Shown here piece by piece: positions 7,989 through 19,042 of a stretch of DNA of 27,658 nt; position 1 is the first letter of the stretch, and every line of letters starts with the position of its first letter. The notes beneath the pieces were generated by a model. The model saw only the letters and a program-made list of their open reading frames with translations. It was not told where the DNA came from and searched no databases. This DNA is from Chara braunii (lineage: Eukaryota > Streptophyta > Charophyceae > Charales > Characeae), in contig BFEA01000005.1 of the NCBI GenBank assembly GCA_003427395.1, positions 7,700,429 to 7,728,086 of the forward strand, in the 5' to 3' direction. The position numbers and the translations under genes are program-made.

Positions 7989-10475
7989 AGGATTAGACCA
8001 TACAGCGGCACATCACTCAGAGAGAGGGAACCGGGGGCAGACGAGGACGGACAAGGAAAAGAGATCCCATTGGATAACCTCACGACGGCCAGTGCCTTTT
8101 TCCTTACAAAGTTCCTAACTAATTTTGAAGACAAACTGGTAAATCAGGGGGGTAAACAGCGCAGAATAAAGGCTCTCGTAGTCGGAAAGGTGCACGAAAG
8201 AGATTAGATCTACACCTGTCATGCTAGTAATTGGGTGTTCTACGACGATGCAGCTTACAAGACGATGAATGACAAAATAGCCTGGATTAGGAAGAGGTTA
8301 ACGATCCTCAAAGGATCGAAGGAAGGAGCACGAGACTTCTTCCTAATCCAGCCGGTCTCGTCATCAGTATACACCATCATTTGTATGTTTGATGCTGACA
8401 AGCACACAATGGACGCTTGGCGGAGCATCCGCTGCGGCCGATCAGAAGTTAGGATTTACCCATGGTCTCCTTAGAGACAACAGAAACCGGAAGAAAAGAG
8501 GGCACAGTTAATGGCAGACTGGTATTGGGTAGAGTTCAGGCACATCCCGATTGAGATCCAGGCGGCGTTTGTGCAGGACCTGGCACATAATTATGACATA
8601 ATAGACTTTATCGATCCCTTACCGTCTTATGTGGCTAAGCGGGACGACTACTTGATGTTGGCCTTGGAGCTCCCCAAGGACCACGTCTTCCAAATAGACG
8701 ATGTGATTGAATTTCGCATAGGAGGACGCGAGTTCAAGATACACACCGCACACAAGAGTCGGCCCTGGTGCTTCAGGTGTCAAGCCTATGGCCACGCTGC
8801 GGCGGAATCAGGATGCCCGCAAAACCCAGCCAAGAGAATCAAAGTTACGCGCCGCCTGCTTCGTGACCCCTTCAAGGCGACATTCTGGAGAACAATTGAT
8901 CCGGGGCACGAGGGGTGGGTGTACATAGACGAGCAATCGCAAGAAGGGGGAGTGAGGGGTTGGGAACAGGAAGGGAAGGAAGAAATTAATTGGGAAACAA
9001 AGCCCCCCAAGGAGTGGTCCCCACCTCAAACGGTAGAGAAACACATGGATAGACCACAAGGGCACCCCATGCCAACCCCCCCCCTACCCACCCCAGTCCC
9101 CAGAACCAGCGGGAGTTGCAGAGAAAGGGGGAAGAGGAGCCTCGTCCCCATGACTTTCTCGCAAAAACGGACATAACCGGCGTATGGAAGCAAGCCCGGT
9201 TAACAAAGAAGGCAGGTCAAAAAGATCGACAGAAGGGCGACAAGGACGCAAAGAGCCCTCCCCTTAAACTGAATGCGGTGCGAAAAGGGACAACAAACCG
9301 CTTCGCTCCTTTGGCTACCATGGAAGGGGGAGGGGAAATGCAGACTGAGGGCGAGCAAGAGGGTGGAGAACCTGCAGAAGGGAAAAGGATGGAACAAGGG
9401 AATGACCAACCGACAGGGGGAAAGACACATAACCAAAGGAAAAAAGAATAGAAAGAGACAGAAACAAAAAGACAGCACCTCCCCTGGCCAAATGGAAACA
9501 GATCCCTTGGGCCAGGCCTTTGGACTGTAGCCAATGGATGTGGAGGACTCACCGCCCCCCCCGGGACGTTGAGATGGCAGATACAGGGTCCGAGCAGCAA
9601 GAGTACCCCTTGGGCCAGGGAGATGTAGAAACGAAACTCAGAGCCCTGGGGACTGGCTGATAGACCACCTCAAGCCGCTGCACCCGAACCTACCCTTGTC
9701 ATTCTGGGACTCCGCCTACATCCATCTCTTCGAGATGCTGGATAACAGCCCGACTTTGAAACAAGCTCTAGACCAAGGTTTGGCGGACCACGAAAACTGG
9801 TACACCGTTCTTGGGCGAATATGGCGCATTGTACAAGGACAATTCCACTGCTCACACCCGGAAACGGAGCAGGGGGCCACGAATAACCAACCAGGCACAC
9901 AGCATTCAGACCGGCCAGAGTCACAGCCCCGGGGGGAAGCCTCACAGGACATAATAGATTAGACAGACATCCCCGAACCATCCAGGAGGACAAAGCTACG
10001 ACACCTAGTTGAGAAAGGCTGCCAGAACGCCCCCCTATCGAAAGAAAACAAGGTCTTGGTTCTACCAGAGAGAAAGGGGGGAGAAAAATGGGAGTTGGGA
10101 CTGTCGCACGCAGAACACAACGAATACACCCCGATTTTTGGGGGGGTGACCCTTAAAGGGTGGCGGCAGGATGACCCCGGGGGGTTTTGTCTCAAGGTAG
10201 TTCAAACCTTTATTGCAAATCACTTCGAACCCAGTCCCACCGCCACCATAATAGCGCCAGGAGGCCCCAATAGGATCGCAGACTGGGACATATACGTGCT
10301 GTTTGAGGAGCACAAAGAGGCAGGCCTTACTTGGTGCTCACACAATGCGCTGCTCGAATTGCAAAGTCTTAAGGTAAAACCTAGCTATGCCTGGTCCAGA
10401 GACGACTTGCTTACCTGTTTATGCAGGATTTTGCGCAAGAATATCTTTAATGACGAGGTGGCCTGGGACAAATAG
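7989..10475 (+). pseudogene. LINE B ORF1: RNA-binding protein with zinc knuckle and novel C-terminal region
   Basis: This is the nucleic-acid-binding protein that would package LINE RNA. The main frame (frame 3) is open from about 7989 except for TAG at 8205-8207 and 8472-8474. It contains an N-terminal RNA-binding-like region (FFLIQPVSSSVYTIICMF, then WYWVEFRHIPIEIQ) resembling DUF4283-type ORF1 proteins. The zinc knuckle CFRCQAYGHAAAESGC (about 8770-8817) has CX2CX4HX6C spacing. A shift near 9150 leads to a Lys/Gly/Glu-rich linker with NRFAPLA. Further shifts lie near 9450, 9560 and 9650, with TAG at 9528 and 9960. From 9651 to 10475 follows a well-preserved region of about 270 codons with many Trp (DWLIDHLKPLHPNLPLSF, FGGVTLKGWRQDD, NRIADWDIYVLFEEHKE) that I do not recognise. 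The intended start is uncertain because no ATG is evident before 8205. Confidence 0.7.
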
Positions 10476-10564
10476 AATTGGCAACGGTTCTGAAGACTGT
10501 ACTGAAGTTGAAGGAAGTTGAAGGAAGGTGACGGACGCTGCTCTCCCCCTACACATACAGTGGA

Positions 10565-13500
10565 ATGGACTCGGTAGGCATACTTTATGGTAGAAACCAA
10601 GCGTGGAAACGCACACTACAGACGGTCGACCTAGATCTGCGCTTTATCAATGTCAATGGGCTCGCCTCCCAAAACCAAGAAAAGACACAGGCCCTATGGG
10701 ATCTACTACGAGGCGTGGGAGGAAGGGCATGGCCAGACGTCATCTGTGTCCAAGAGACACACTTGATGGATACGCCGGCGCACCATAGGGCCCACAAACT
10801 GGTTTGGCCATATCAGGCTCTCCAAGCTTTCTCACCTGGACCAGGGCGAGCCGGGGTGGCGATATGGATCCCGCCAAACTCACGACTTGAAGTGATCAGA
10901 TGGGAATGGGACGAAGAGGAAGGCGGGTGGGTGGCGGTTTTGGAATGCTGAACTCGAAGTTGTGAGTAGTATATGCCTTTATGCCCCGAACACAACGCAG
11001 GAACGACAAAACTTTTTTGACAAGATTAGGGACAAAGTCCAGCAGGATATCCAACTAGATATCCCGATGATTTTGGCGGGTGATTTTAACGCCGCCCCGG
11101 ACAGATGGTTAGACCGATGGAGAATCTCTCCCTCCACTACAACTAATGACGAACAAATGTTGGAGGGCTTACGTTCCTCACTTCCATTTTTTGACTCTTT
11201 TAGACGCTCCTTCCCCACCGAACGACAGTTCACTTGTATAAAACACAACAATGACCCGACCAGACCATCGCACTCTATGATAGACTTGATTCTCCACTCT
11301 CTCACCGTAAAAGGAGCACTCACGCATGCGGCAATTCTGGCGGCGAGCCCCTTCCCGGGTCTGGACCACAAAATGTGCATGGCAGCACTCACCTTTCGAA
11401 AACGTTCTGACCAGGGACTGGGCTATTACAAACTGAATACATCAATATTGCGGTTACACTCCTTCCAACAGTACCTGCGACAGACGTGGTCTATTGGAAG
11501 AAGCGCCGCCCGGAACAATACTGTCATCTTACTTGATGTAGCAACGGACTTCTTTTCTTATCAAGGAAATGTAATGAATTCTCCAAACAACTAGCTGTCG
11601 AACGCCATCAGCAGGAAATGGAAACCATGAACCAGCTTGTTGCTCTTGAACAACAAGGGTTTTCGTACGGACCGGACCTCCCTGAAAGCTTGAAGAGACA
11701 GACACAAATACAAACTTTGAAAGACCAGCTCTTAAGACAAGCCCAATATCGATGGAAAGGTACACGAATTTGGGGGAAACAATCTAAATACAATTCAAAA
11801 GGGACAATGGACAAAGAATTATTTGGATTAACCCAAACAAGGGCAAAGCGGTCCATGATTGAAACACTATACGATCCAGAAGCAAACGAGGCGCAGCCTG
11901 CGATGACAAAAGCCCGGTGGGTCAAAATAGCACGAGATTTTTTCAAAGACCTTTTTGCGTCACATATACCGCCAATGGAGGATGAATCTCGTCACCAGAT
12001 GACAGAAGATTTCCTCTCCCCCCTGGATGGGTCCCTCTCGAAAGAACAAAAAGGAAGACCTGAAGCACCTCTCGTCAAGGAGGAAATCTGGACAGCACTT
12101 ATGCAAATGAAAGAAGACAAATCACCAGGTCTAGATGGACTTCCTAAGGAGTTCTGGGAAACTATGTGGGACACGATGAACCAGGACCTAATGGACTATT
12201 ATGCGGAAGTATGGATGACAGGCGGAATGGAAGAAATGGTGGGAAAAGGTATCTTATCACTGCTATACAAAAAAAACGATAAGATGAACATTCGGAATTA
12301 CATGTTCATCACCCTCCTCACAGTGACGTACAAAATGCTATCTAAAGCACTAGCGAATAGAATGATCCTGGTGATGGAGGACGTTATACATTCTGCCCAG
12401 ACTGTATTTATGCGTAGCCGGAACATCCAGAAAAACATCATACTGGTCTATGAGGTCCTACAACTCGCCAGACATTCACGACAAAATGTAGCATTGGTTT
12501 CATTGACTTTGAGAAAGCATACGACCATGTTGACTGACTCTTCCTTGACAAATGCTTACAAAAAATAAATGGAACCCTGCCCCCCCCCGATAAAACTCGA
12601 ACGGTCGGTCCGTCAGGGGGACCCCATCGCCCCCTCTCTTTTCTTAGTTATCATGGAAGCCCTTGCAGCAAACTTACGGACAAACAAGGATATCTCTAGA
12701 ATAAAGATAGCCCATGTACCGCAAGAGGCGGTCCCGATCTGCTCCTTATTCGCAAATGACCTCACAATCATGGCAGAAGCCACCTTGTCCAACATGGAAG
12801 AAATTCAGCGTCTGATGGAGAGGTTATCCCAAGTCTCAGACAAAAGTCAATTGGGGAAGTAAGACGCAAGGATGGTGGATCCACTACCAAGGAGGTCGGC
12901 CACAAAAAAAAAACCGTATCTCATGGCTGCCTTTGGAAACCCCGCTTAGAATTCTGGGTGTCTCCATGACTGCGACAGGTCACCCCCCGACGAGTAACGA
13001 ATGGATCAGCGCCCTGGCCTTGGCTTTTAGCCAAATGGCGGAACAAGACCACCTTTGTTTTCGGTAGTGCATTGATAATAAATAATGTAGTGTTTGCAAC
13101 AATATGGTACAAATCATTGCTATGGCCCTTAAGCAAACAGGCGATGCAGTCTTTAAAGGCAAAAGTGACAGCTTACCTATGGAGGGGGGACGACGAGCGA
13201 ACAAACGTTATCAGCAAAGTTGCATGGGATTCCATCATCCAACCCAAAGCCAGAGGAGGTCTAGGGATCATAGACCCAGCTACACAAGTACAAGCCCTGC
13301 GGTTCTAGTGGCTTAAAAAACTCATTCTTACCTTAGAGAGCCCGTGAAAAGTCGTGGTGTTGGAACACCTGGCTAGACTGGCGCCGACAATCCATCCCAA
13401 AATACATCCCTTGACCTGGTTAGAGGACAGGTATTGGACCATACCGCGGAAATGGCAGATGGGGGGAGGACACGGGGAAGACGCTATGGACCAAGTCTGG

Positions 13501-15050
13501 CCCTCCTTACTCAAGACCTGGCAGAAGCTTCCCTTTCCTGATAAGCAACCCCCAGAAAGATGGGAAGAAGTTAACAGTCAACCCCTCTTCGGGAATTGTT
13601 GGCTGGTCGATAGACACGGGGGGGTAAAGTGCAGTACGGCATCCCCCTGGAAAGGATGGGTGAAGAATGGGGTAACCCGGATAGGGGACCTATGGGACGC
13701 AGACCTGAGGAGATGGAGAACAGGGGAGGAGTTGCGCAGCCAGCTAAAGTATTGTCACCTCACGGAGGCGAACCTGAAGAAGCTACTGGAAACTGTTCCC
13801 TTGGCAAGGTACAAAACCCTCAGAAAAGGCCCGAAGTTTAGAGAGGGACACTGGCTGGTCAGCAGAGGGGAGACGGGACGCATAGGAATGATCCACATAG
13901 TCAGAAGCCAAGATGTACTAATCGAATGGTACACAACTCGTAAGACGGGGCACTACAGGGGAGCCACGACCTCTTCGAATGGAAGGATAAAACTGCTATC
14001 TTTAGGGTCAGGGTGTTGGGGGAAGGGGAGGAGGCGGTCGCTTTCCAGCCAGACGTCGGCATCCAACACCTGGCCCTGGACCCACTGGAGTGGAGGTGGG
14101 CTTCAGCCACACATAGAACAACCCCCCCCCCCTATACCTATCTGCACAAGCTCTCAGTCAAATCCACATATCGGCTGTTGAGGCCCAAACATCCACTAAG
14201 AGATGTAATAATTGATCGATGGGCCAAACGTCTCAAGGTAGAGAGGAGCATGCTCACACCGATTCGGTGGTTTCATGAAGGTGGAACCAAGCCAACTAAG
14301 ATCTCCTACCTACAATGGCAGATTGCACATCGTTGTCTACCCACTATGGACTGGCTCATAGACCATACGAACCTCGAACATAAAGGTCAGGCGGTACCCT
14401 GGTGTCCACGGTGCCTGAGTGCCTTCCCCATACAGAAGAGGGCCGGAACTATAGAACACATTTTTATGCAGTGCCCTGCAGCGCAGCTCACGTAGCGCTG
14501 GTGGGATAGGATATGGAGAAAGATGATACCAGACCCTGCATGGCCATGGTCCTAGAGAGCCATCTTAACGGGTCATTGGTCACAGGTGCAGAAAGAATCA
14601 CCCTTCGTGGAAAACATGTATAGGCTGGGGCGCAGGGCAATATTGTGGGGACTTCGGTGGCAACGCTGCCTGATGGCGCTCGAGGGGGTGCGGGTGGAGG
14701 GAACAGAGACAACTGACCAAATCCGGCAACAGGTTCAAATGGAGATAATGAGGAGATGGCAGGAATTGACGACCAAGCTGGATCTCCTACAAATGACGAA
14801 GGACATAGAGCGAGCCATCACCTCCTTTTGCACCAACTGGCTAGGTGTTAGAGGAGGTTGGATAGCTAGAGTGGAATGGACCGGCAGAAAGGAAGGGACC
14901 CAACAGCAGGAGAGGATAGAGTCACGAGATTACCGGCCGCTGTTTAATGATTGGACGACGATAGAATCCTCCTTCCCTCTACGTCCTCCGACAGACTTCC
15001 CTGACCCCTTGCCCCCACACCCACTCGCCCTTGCTGAGATTCCTGAGTGA
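10565..15050 (+). pseudogene. LINE B ORF2: endonuclease-reverse transcriptase, broken
   Basis: This enzyme would nick the target and copy LINE RNA. Endonuclease (10565-11400): INVNGL, CVQETHL, LYAPN, AGDFNAAP, HSMIDLIL and GLDHK cover the catalytic set. A one-base shift lies near 10946 and another near 11570. Linker 11600-12090. RT: KSPGLDGLPKEF (12120), GILSLLYKK, motif A FIDFEKAYDHVD (frame 1, 12499-12534), TGA at 12535, motif B RQGDPIAPSLF, and motif C LFANDL near 12750, where the first catalytic Asp of the usual FADD is Asn. Thumb and connector follow (LRILGVSM, AYLWRGDD, ARGGLGI), with TAG at 13306 and TGA at 13345. The zinc-binding region has LQWQIAHRCLPT, CPRC and EHIFMQCP. The C-terminal extension ends at TGA 15048-15050, with TAG at 14493 and 14553. 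It is clearly inactive. Confidence 0.85.
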
Positions 15051-15678
15051 CCCGGCCCCTCCCCCCTCCTCGAGCCTGCGAACCATCTTTTTTACTTGAT
15101 TACGCACTATCGTCCAAGGATGGCCCTGCTTTCTGGTGCCCCTCTGCGAAGCACGGGTCGAGTGATTTGTTTTACTCGTTTTTTACAAATACACAGTAGG
15201 AAGTATGATAGTGCGGCTTGGAGGGTAGGCAGGGGAAAGACCCCAGGGCGAAGAGGTTTTTCCTTCCTTTTTCCTTCCTCAGCAATCTGCACAACTTATT
15301 CCTCCGGATGCCAGAGCAAGTAAGGCTGGCAGACTTCTCAGTCAACTTCTTTGATATCTTCTTCTAATATCTTCTGATATCTTCCTGAGCCATCCTTAAA
15401 AGAAAGAGAGATAGGGGGAGGGAGGAACTAGTGTGTAGCAGCAGGTATCTGGCGCTGGGTTCAGGGCGAAGAGGTTCCCCCCCCCTTCTTTTTTCCCTGC
15501 TCAGTCAATCCCCTGGGCTCCAGGGTAATCAATGCTGGCAGGATCCTCCAACATTGTTCTTCGGATATACTTTAACTTCAATATGTATATGGGACGCTGG
15601 ACCCATTTTCCAGCAGGTGATGCTCCCCACCAATAGATGGAGCCTCTCCCCAGGTGCTAGTGGTGTCTGCTCTTATCA
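15051..15678 (+). mobile_element. LINE B 3' UTR with tail copy 5
   Basis: A UTR block occurs twice, at about 15244-15350 and 15463-15555. Each has GGGCGAAGAGGTT, a pyrimidine-rich run, CAGAG or CAGGG with a following TAA, and GCTGGCAG. TGATATCTTC-like triplication lies near 15350-15385. The tail module starts GGGACGCTGGACCC at 15591, has both constant stems, then the 5' arm GGTGCTAGTGGTG of the third hairpin and the loop CTCTTATCA. It is cut by the gap at 15679. Confidence 0.8.
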
Positions 15679-15863
15679 NNNNNNNNNNNNNNNNNNNNNN
15701 NNNNNNNNNNNNNNNNNNNNNNNNNNNNNNNNNNNNNNNNNNNNNNNNNNNNNNNNNNNNNNNNNNNNNNNNNNNNNNNNNNNNNNNNNNNNNNNNNNNN
15801 NNNNNNNNNNNNNNNNNNNNNNNNNNNNNNNNNNNNNNNNNNNNNNNNNNNNNNNNNNNNNNN
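15679..15863. other. Assembly gap (185 N)
   Basis: All bases are N. The gap begins inside the third hairpin of a LINE tail, just where the 3' arm and poly(A) are expected, so a homopolymer or hairpin probably broke the assembly. Nothing can be said about its content or true length. Confidence 1.
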
Positions 15864-16116
15864 ATGCTGTGACCTGGCTGATAATTGGACGGGCAGTCAA
15901 TCCCCTCGTGAGACGGTAATCAATGTTGTTCCGCCAGGTATATTGTCTCCAATCTTGTCAGTGGGACGCTGGACCCGGTTTCCAGCAGGTGGTGCTCCTC
16001 ACCAATAGATTGGAACCATCTATAAACTGGGGCTTGCTATTGGAGCATTCTCGTGTCAACCTCCAATAGCAGGTTGCCACAGATGTTTCGGCTGGAAAAA
16101 AAAAAAAAAAAAAAAA
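15864..16116 (+). mobile_element. LINE 3' UTR fragment with tail copy 6
   Basis: The sequence before the tail matches the LINE B UTR (CAGTCAATCCCCT, then GTAATCAATG), so this is a separate 5'-truncated LINE end. The tail starts GGGACGCTGGACCC at 15963, has the first stem and CACCAATAGAT, then a third hairpin TGCTATTGGAG (16035-16045) with CTCCAATAGCA (16061-16071). A 21-base poly(A) ends it at 16096-16116. Confidence 0.85.
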
Positions 16117-16162
16117 GGTTAGCCAAAATAGAAATACACATTTCTGCTGGGCGGGGAATCGC

Positions 16163-16209
16163 GCGCTGTGTTAGGGCTGCGTTAGCGCTGTGTTAGTGCA
16201 GCGTTAGCA
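16163..16209 (+). repeat. Short degenerate tandem repeat
   Basis: Units of about 11-13 bases, GCTGTGTTAG, GCTGCGTTAG, GCTGTGTTAG and GCAGCGTTAG, follow one another. No gene is seen between 16117 and 16483. Confidence 0.6.
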
Positions 16210-16483
16210 TTGCACTGTGGTTTCACCAGCTCTGAATTTTTAACACTACGGACGCCGGGAGTATGAGGGGAGGGTAACTCCCCTGCGACCGAATAGCGTT
16301 GTCATTGTCCCTCTCATGATCCCTCCCCCTTGCCAGGTTGGCAGACATGGGTGGGATTTGGACGACGCCCCTCATATCAGTATTATGAACAGGTCAGGAC
16401 ATTCGCCTTAGTCACAGATATGGAGCCTCCATGAATACAGCGCTGCTGCGTCATACTTGTCAGCTACTCTTCCTATATTGATC

Positions 16484-16629
16484 GTGGGAATCGTCGGCAT
16501 GAAGGAAAGGCAGATGAAGAGTGGTTTGCTGTTGATTGGCGAGAAGACGAACTGGAGTGGGAATCGTCGGCGTGAAGGAGAGGCAGATGAAGAGTGGTTT
16601 GTTGTTGATTGGCGAGAAGACGAAGTGGA
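16484..16629. repeat. 73-bp tandem duplication
   Basis: Unit 1 (16484-16556) and unit 2 (16557-16629) start GTGGGAATCGTCGGC and contain CAGATGAAGAGTGGTTTG. They differ at only about five positions, so the duplication is fairly recent. The period is not a multiple of three, which argues against a protein repeat. Confidence 0.92.
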
Positions 16630-16870
16630 GTGGTATGAGGTTATGAAACTTTCTTTTGTTGTCATAATCCTGCCACGTGGCAGATATGTGGTTGACCGGG
16701 ACTGAACTATTGTGACCAGCTGTTTGTGATTTTTTCATTTGCGATTTCTGCTGTTGTCATAATTCACAGGTTCCTGGTACGATTGCAATGGCACCGCTGC
16801 TGATTTGGTATTGTGGATATCCTGGAGATAATACTAGAATGACAGGCTTGATGTTGTCCCCCATCAAGCA

Positions 16871-17270
16871 TGTCATTTTGGACAATCTTCTTCTGCTGCA
16901 GCCACAATAGCCTTGCCTCTCTTTGTCGTCTTTTGACTGAAATTCTCTTTGGCTGTTGGATCGGAGAGAGTATGACATTCTGCTTATTGGAAATCTGCTT
17001 AGTTCGAGATTAGGTTTAATCTTTAAGGTGATTTACACTTTTGGATGTTTTTTAGGTTTAGGGTTAGGGATGTCATTTTGGACTATCTTCTTCTTCTGCA
17101 ACCCACAGTAGGCTTGCCTCCCTCTGTCATCTATCGACTGAAATTCCCTTTGGCAGATGGATCTGAGCGACTGGGACATTTGGTTTATTGGAAATCTGCT
17201 TTGCTCGAAATTGGGTTTAATTTTTTAGGTGATTTACACTTCTTGAAGATTTTTAGGTTTTGGTTAATTA
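16871..17270 (+). repeat. 200-bp tandem duplication with telomere-like motif
   Basis: Two diverged units start TGTCATTTTGGAC at 16871 and 17071. They share CTTGCCTC, GACTGAAATTC, TTATTGGAAATCTGCTT and GTGATTTACACTT. At the end of unit 1 (17051-17069) lies TTTAGGTTTAGGGTTAGGG, matching the plant telomere repeat TTTAGGG in degenerate form. Unit 2 ends with TTTTTAGGTTTTGG. No coding capacity is visible. Confidence 0.85.
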
Positions 17271-17538
17271 GTCCTTAATTGGGAATTTAATTTGTGTTGG
17301 GAATTAGTCATGATTACGGTTGTTGCTGTGTGTGGTTGTTTTGATAATATAGAATTAATCGATATATTGGAATAGGATTAAATTTTACGTTAGTACTAAC
17401 ATAGACTAGGTTTAGCAACTAGAGATTTGCACGGGATGGGCTGAAGACAGGCGTCTTCACTATGGGAGGTCCGTGGTTGGGGATGGGACTGGCCGAAAGT
17501 GCCTTTCCCAGCCTGGTTTGGCTATGGAATTCATGTGA

Positions 17539-17724
17539 GGGACGCCGGGCCCGTTTCCCGGTTTTATAAAAGATGATTTCCTTTAAACCACCAGTACCTC
17601 CGAGCCTGTTTTTGCCGACCCTGATTTTCACTGCGCTCCGAGTTTTGCCGAGTCTGGGTCCCACTCCATTTCTTTATGGTACTCTCACGGGAAGAACAAA
17701 AGAAAAGAAAAAAAAAAGAAAAAA
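17539..17724 (+). mobile_element. LINE-tail copy 7, diverged
   Basis: It starts GGGACGCCGGGCCCG and forms GCCGGG/CCCGGT, a paired change from the usual GCTGGA/TCCAGC. The second stem is missing. Downstream sequence includes AAACCACCAGTACC (17584-17597), the reverse of a palindromic motif seen three times at 19043-19366. An A-rich end lies at 17696-17724. Confidence 0.55.
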
Positions 17725-18205
17725 GTTGCGGCCGTGAAAACTCACAAAACAAGAAAAAGAAACAAAGCTCTGGACGTGATTGCAGCTGTATACATTCTCG
17801 GAAGTGTTAGTGTGAGTGTGCCCTCAGTGAGGGCATCGAGGGCATCTCAGCCCCGTGGCCAAGTTGTCAGATTCCAAAAACTCAAAAAAAAAAAAAAGAC
17901 AGGAACACGGATTCGGCCGTGAAAATGGCAAGATACATTCCCGTAAGTGCCAGTGTGATCAGGGTTACAATCCTCTGAGGGAACACAGCTCGAGAAGATC
18001 ACGGATTCAGATTGTCAGATTCCAAAAAAAGAAAACAAGAAAAAAAAAAAAAAGGAAACATGGATTCGGCCTTGAAAACGGCTGGATACATCAGGGTGAC
18101 AATCATCTGAGGAAACACAGCTAGAGCAGATCACGGATTCTGCCCTGCCTCGTTGGCAGGGGGCACATAACAAACAAAAGAGAAATAAAAAAAAGAAAAC
18201 AACAA
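17725..18205. repeat. A-rich array of related repeat units
   Basis: Related units follow each other, separated by A-rich runs (17878-17896, 18027-18052, 18168-18205). TTGTCAGATTCCAAAAA occurs near 17862 and 18015. ATCACGGATTC occurs near 17998 and 18131, and ATTCGGCC followed by TGAAAA occurs near 17911 and 18063. The part at 17763-17823 resembles the foldback element at 26837-26961 (AAAGCTCTG, ACGTGATTGCAG, GTGAGTGTGCCC). The third unit contains the hairpin GCCCTGCC/GGCAGGG (18140-18160). Confidence 0.6.
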
Positions 18206-18436
18206 GTTCAGAATGTGACCGTCTTTGTTGTAAGATGCATTCAAGACTGTGAGCACGGCCTCCTAGACTACCCTGCCCGACATCATTGCAGTACAAAGAC
18301 CTTTTTTTTTTCATTTTTCTTTCGTGCACGGGCAAAAGAAAACTACGATTTTTGGGACATTGCCGCCCCTGTGTCCGAGCCCCGAAAACTTCGGGTACTG
18401 GCCAGGACAACGTAATTTCCCAACACTGGCGGAGGT

Positions 18437-18441
18437 AAAAA

Positions 18442-18485
<44 letters not shown>
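18437..18485. repeat. A run and (TA)n microsatellite
   Basis: Fourteen A at 18437-18450 are followed by about 17 TA units at 18451-18485. Confidence 0.98.
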
Positions 18486-18487
<2 letters not shown>

Positions 18488-19042
18488 TCAAATAGAACTG
18501 CCCGGTAAACCGTAGGCAGAGAGGGAGAAGAGGACAACAAACGAGGGGCTGTGACAAATATATAAGATTTTTTCTAATGTTTTTTTTTTTTTTTTTACCC
18601 GACCAGGCAAGTGGTCCCGTCCCACTCTTTGTTTTTCTTTTTTTTTTCTTCTGGTAACCTAGATAACCTAGATTTTGACATTATTTTGTAAAGTTGATCA
18701 GACATTTGGGAGAGCCAATTTCACCCACAAGCACCAGTCCACAAGCAAGATGCACCAGCCATTACATGGCTGTAGGGGCCTGCCAGAACCCCGTTAATTC
18801 ATTCATTATTCATGATAACATTAGAAAAGCTGTCGGAGGTCCACATAGCTGGTTAACAGACTGGTAGTTAACCTGCAGCCAAAAATCAGGCAAACTCAAA
18901 CTAGGACGTTGGTAGATGTGTCTGCTGGCAATTACAGACCCACTAGCACCACGCTGTAGCACAGGTACCTTCGGGTCTACACACCACCGTTGGTAAAGTT
19001 GATCAATGACAGACGTCAGGCCCATGGCCCACTTGGTCATGT
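18486..19042. other. Non-coding, nothing recognised
   Basis: A T run at 18581-18596 and a T-rich stretch at 18629-18649 occur. Only short reading frames are present and I see no family similarity. Confidence 0.5.

Larger units (their letters stand above)
7820..15678 (+). mobile_element. LINE B: near full-length L1-type retrotransposon
   Basis: The order is 5' leader, ORF1 with CCHC zinc knuckle, ORF2 with APE-type endonuclease, reverse transcriptase, zinc-binding region and C-terminal extension, then a 3' UTR ending in the conserved tail module. It starts within a few bases of the A-rich end of LINE A, in the same orientation, so the two form a head-to-tail pair. The 3' poly(A) cannot be seen because the assembly gap starts within the tail. 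Many frameshifts, in-frame TAG/TGA codons and a mutated RT active site show it is inactive. By layout it belongs with plant L1-type LINEs. Confidence 0.85.

Noticed and set aside
6195-14555. UAG reassigned to glutamine, as in some green algae
   Set aside because: Several TAG codons (6785, 14493, 14553) fall where the paired LINE or context has Trp, and there are frameshifts and an RT active-site change in the same copies. Decay explains all of them.
15431-15919. Open frames running through the N gap
   Set aside because: They are open only because N codons are not stops.
18437-18557. Hydrophobic membrane protein with Ile-Tyr repeats
   Set aside because: This is a translation of the (TA)n microsatellite.
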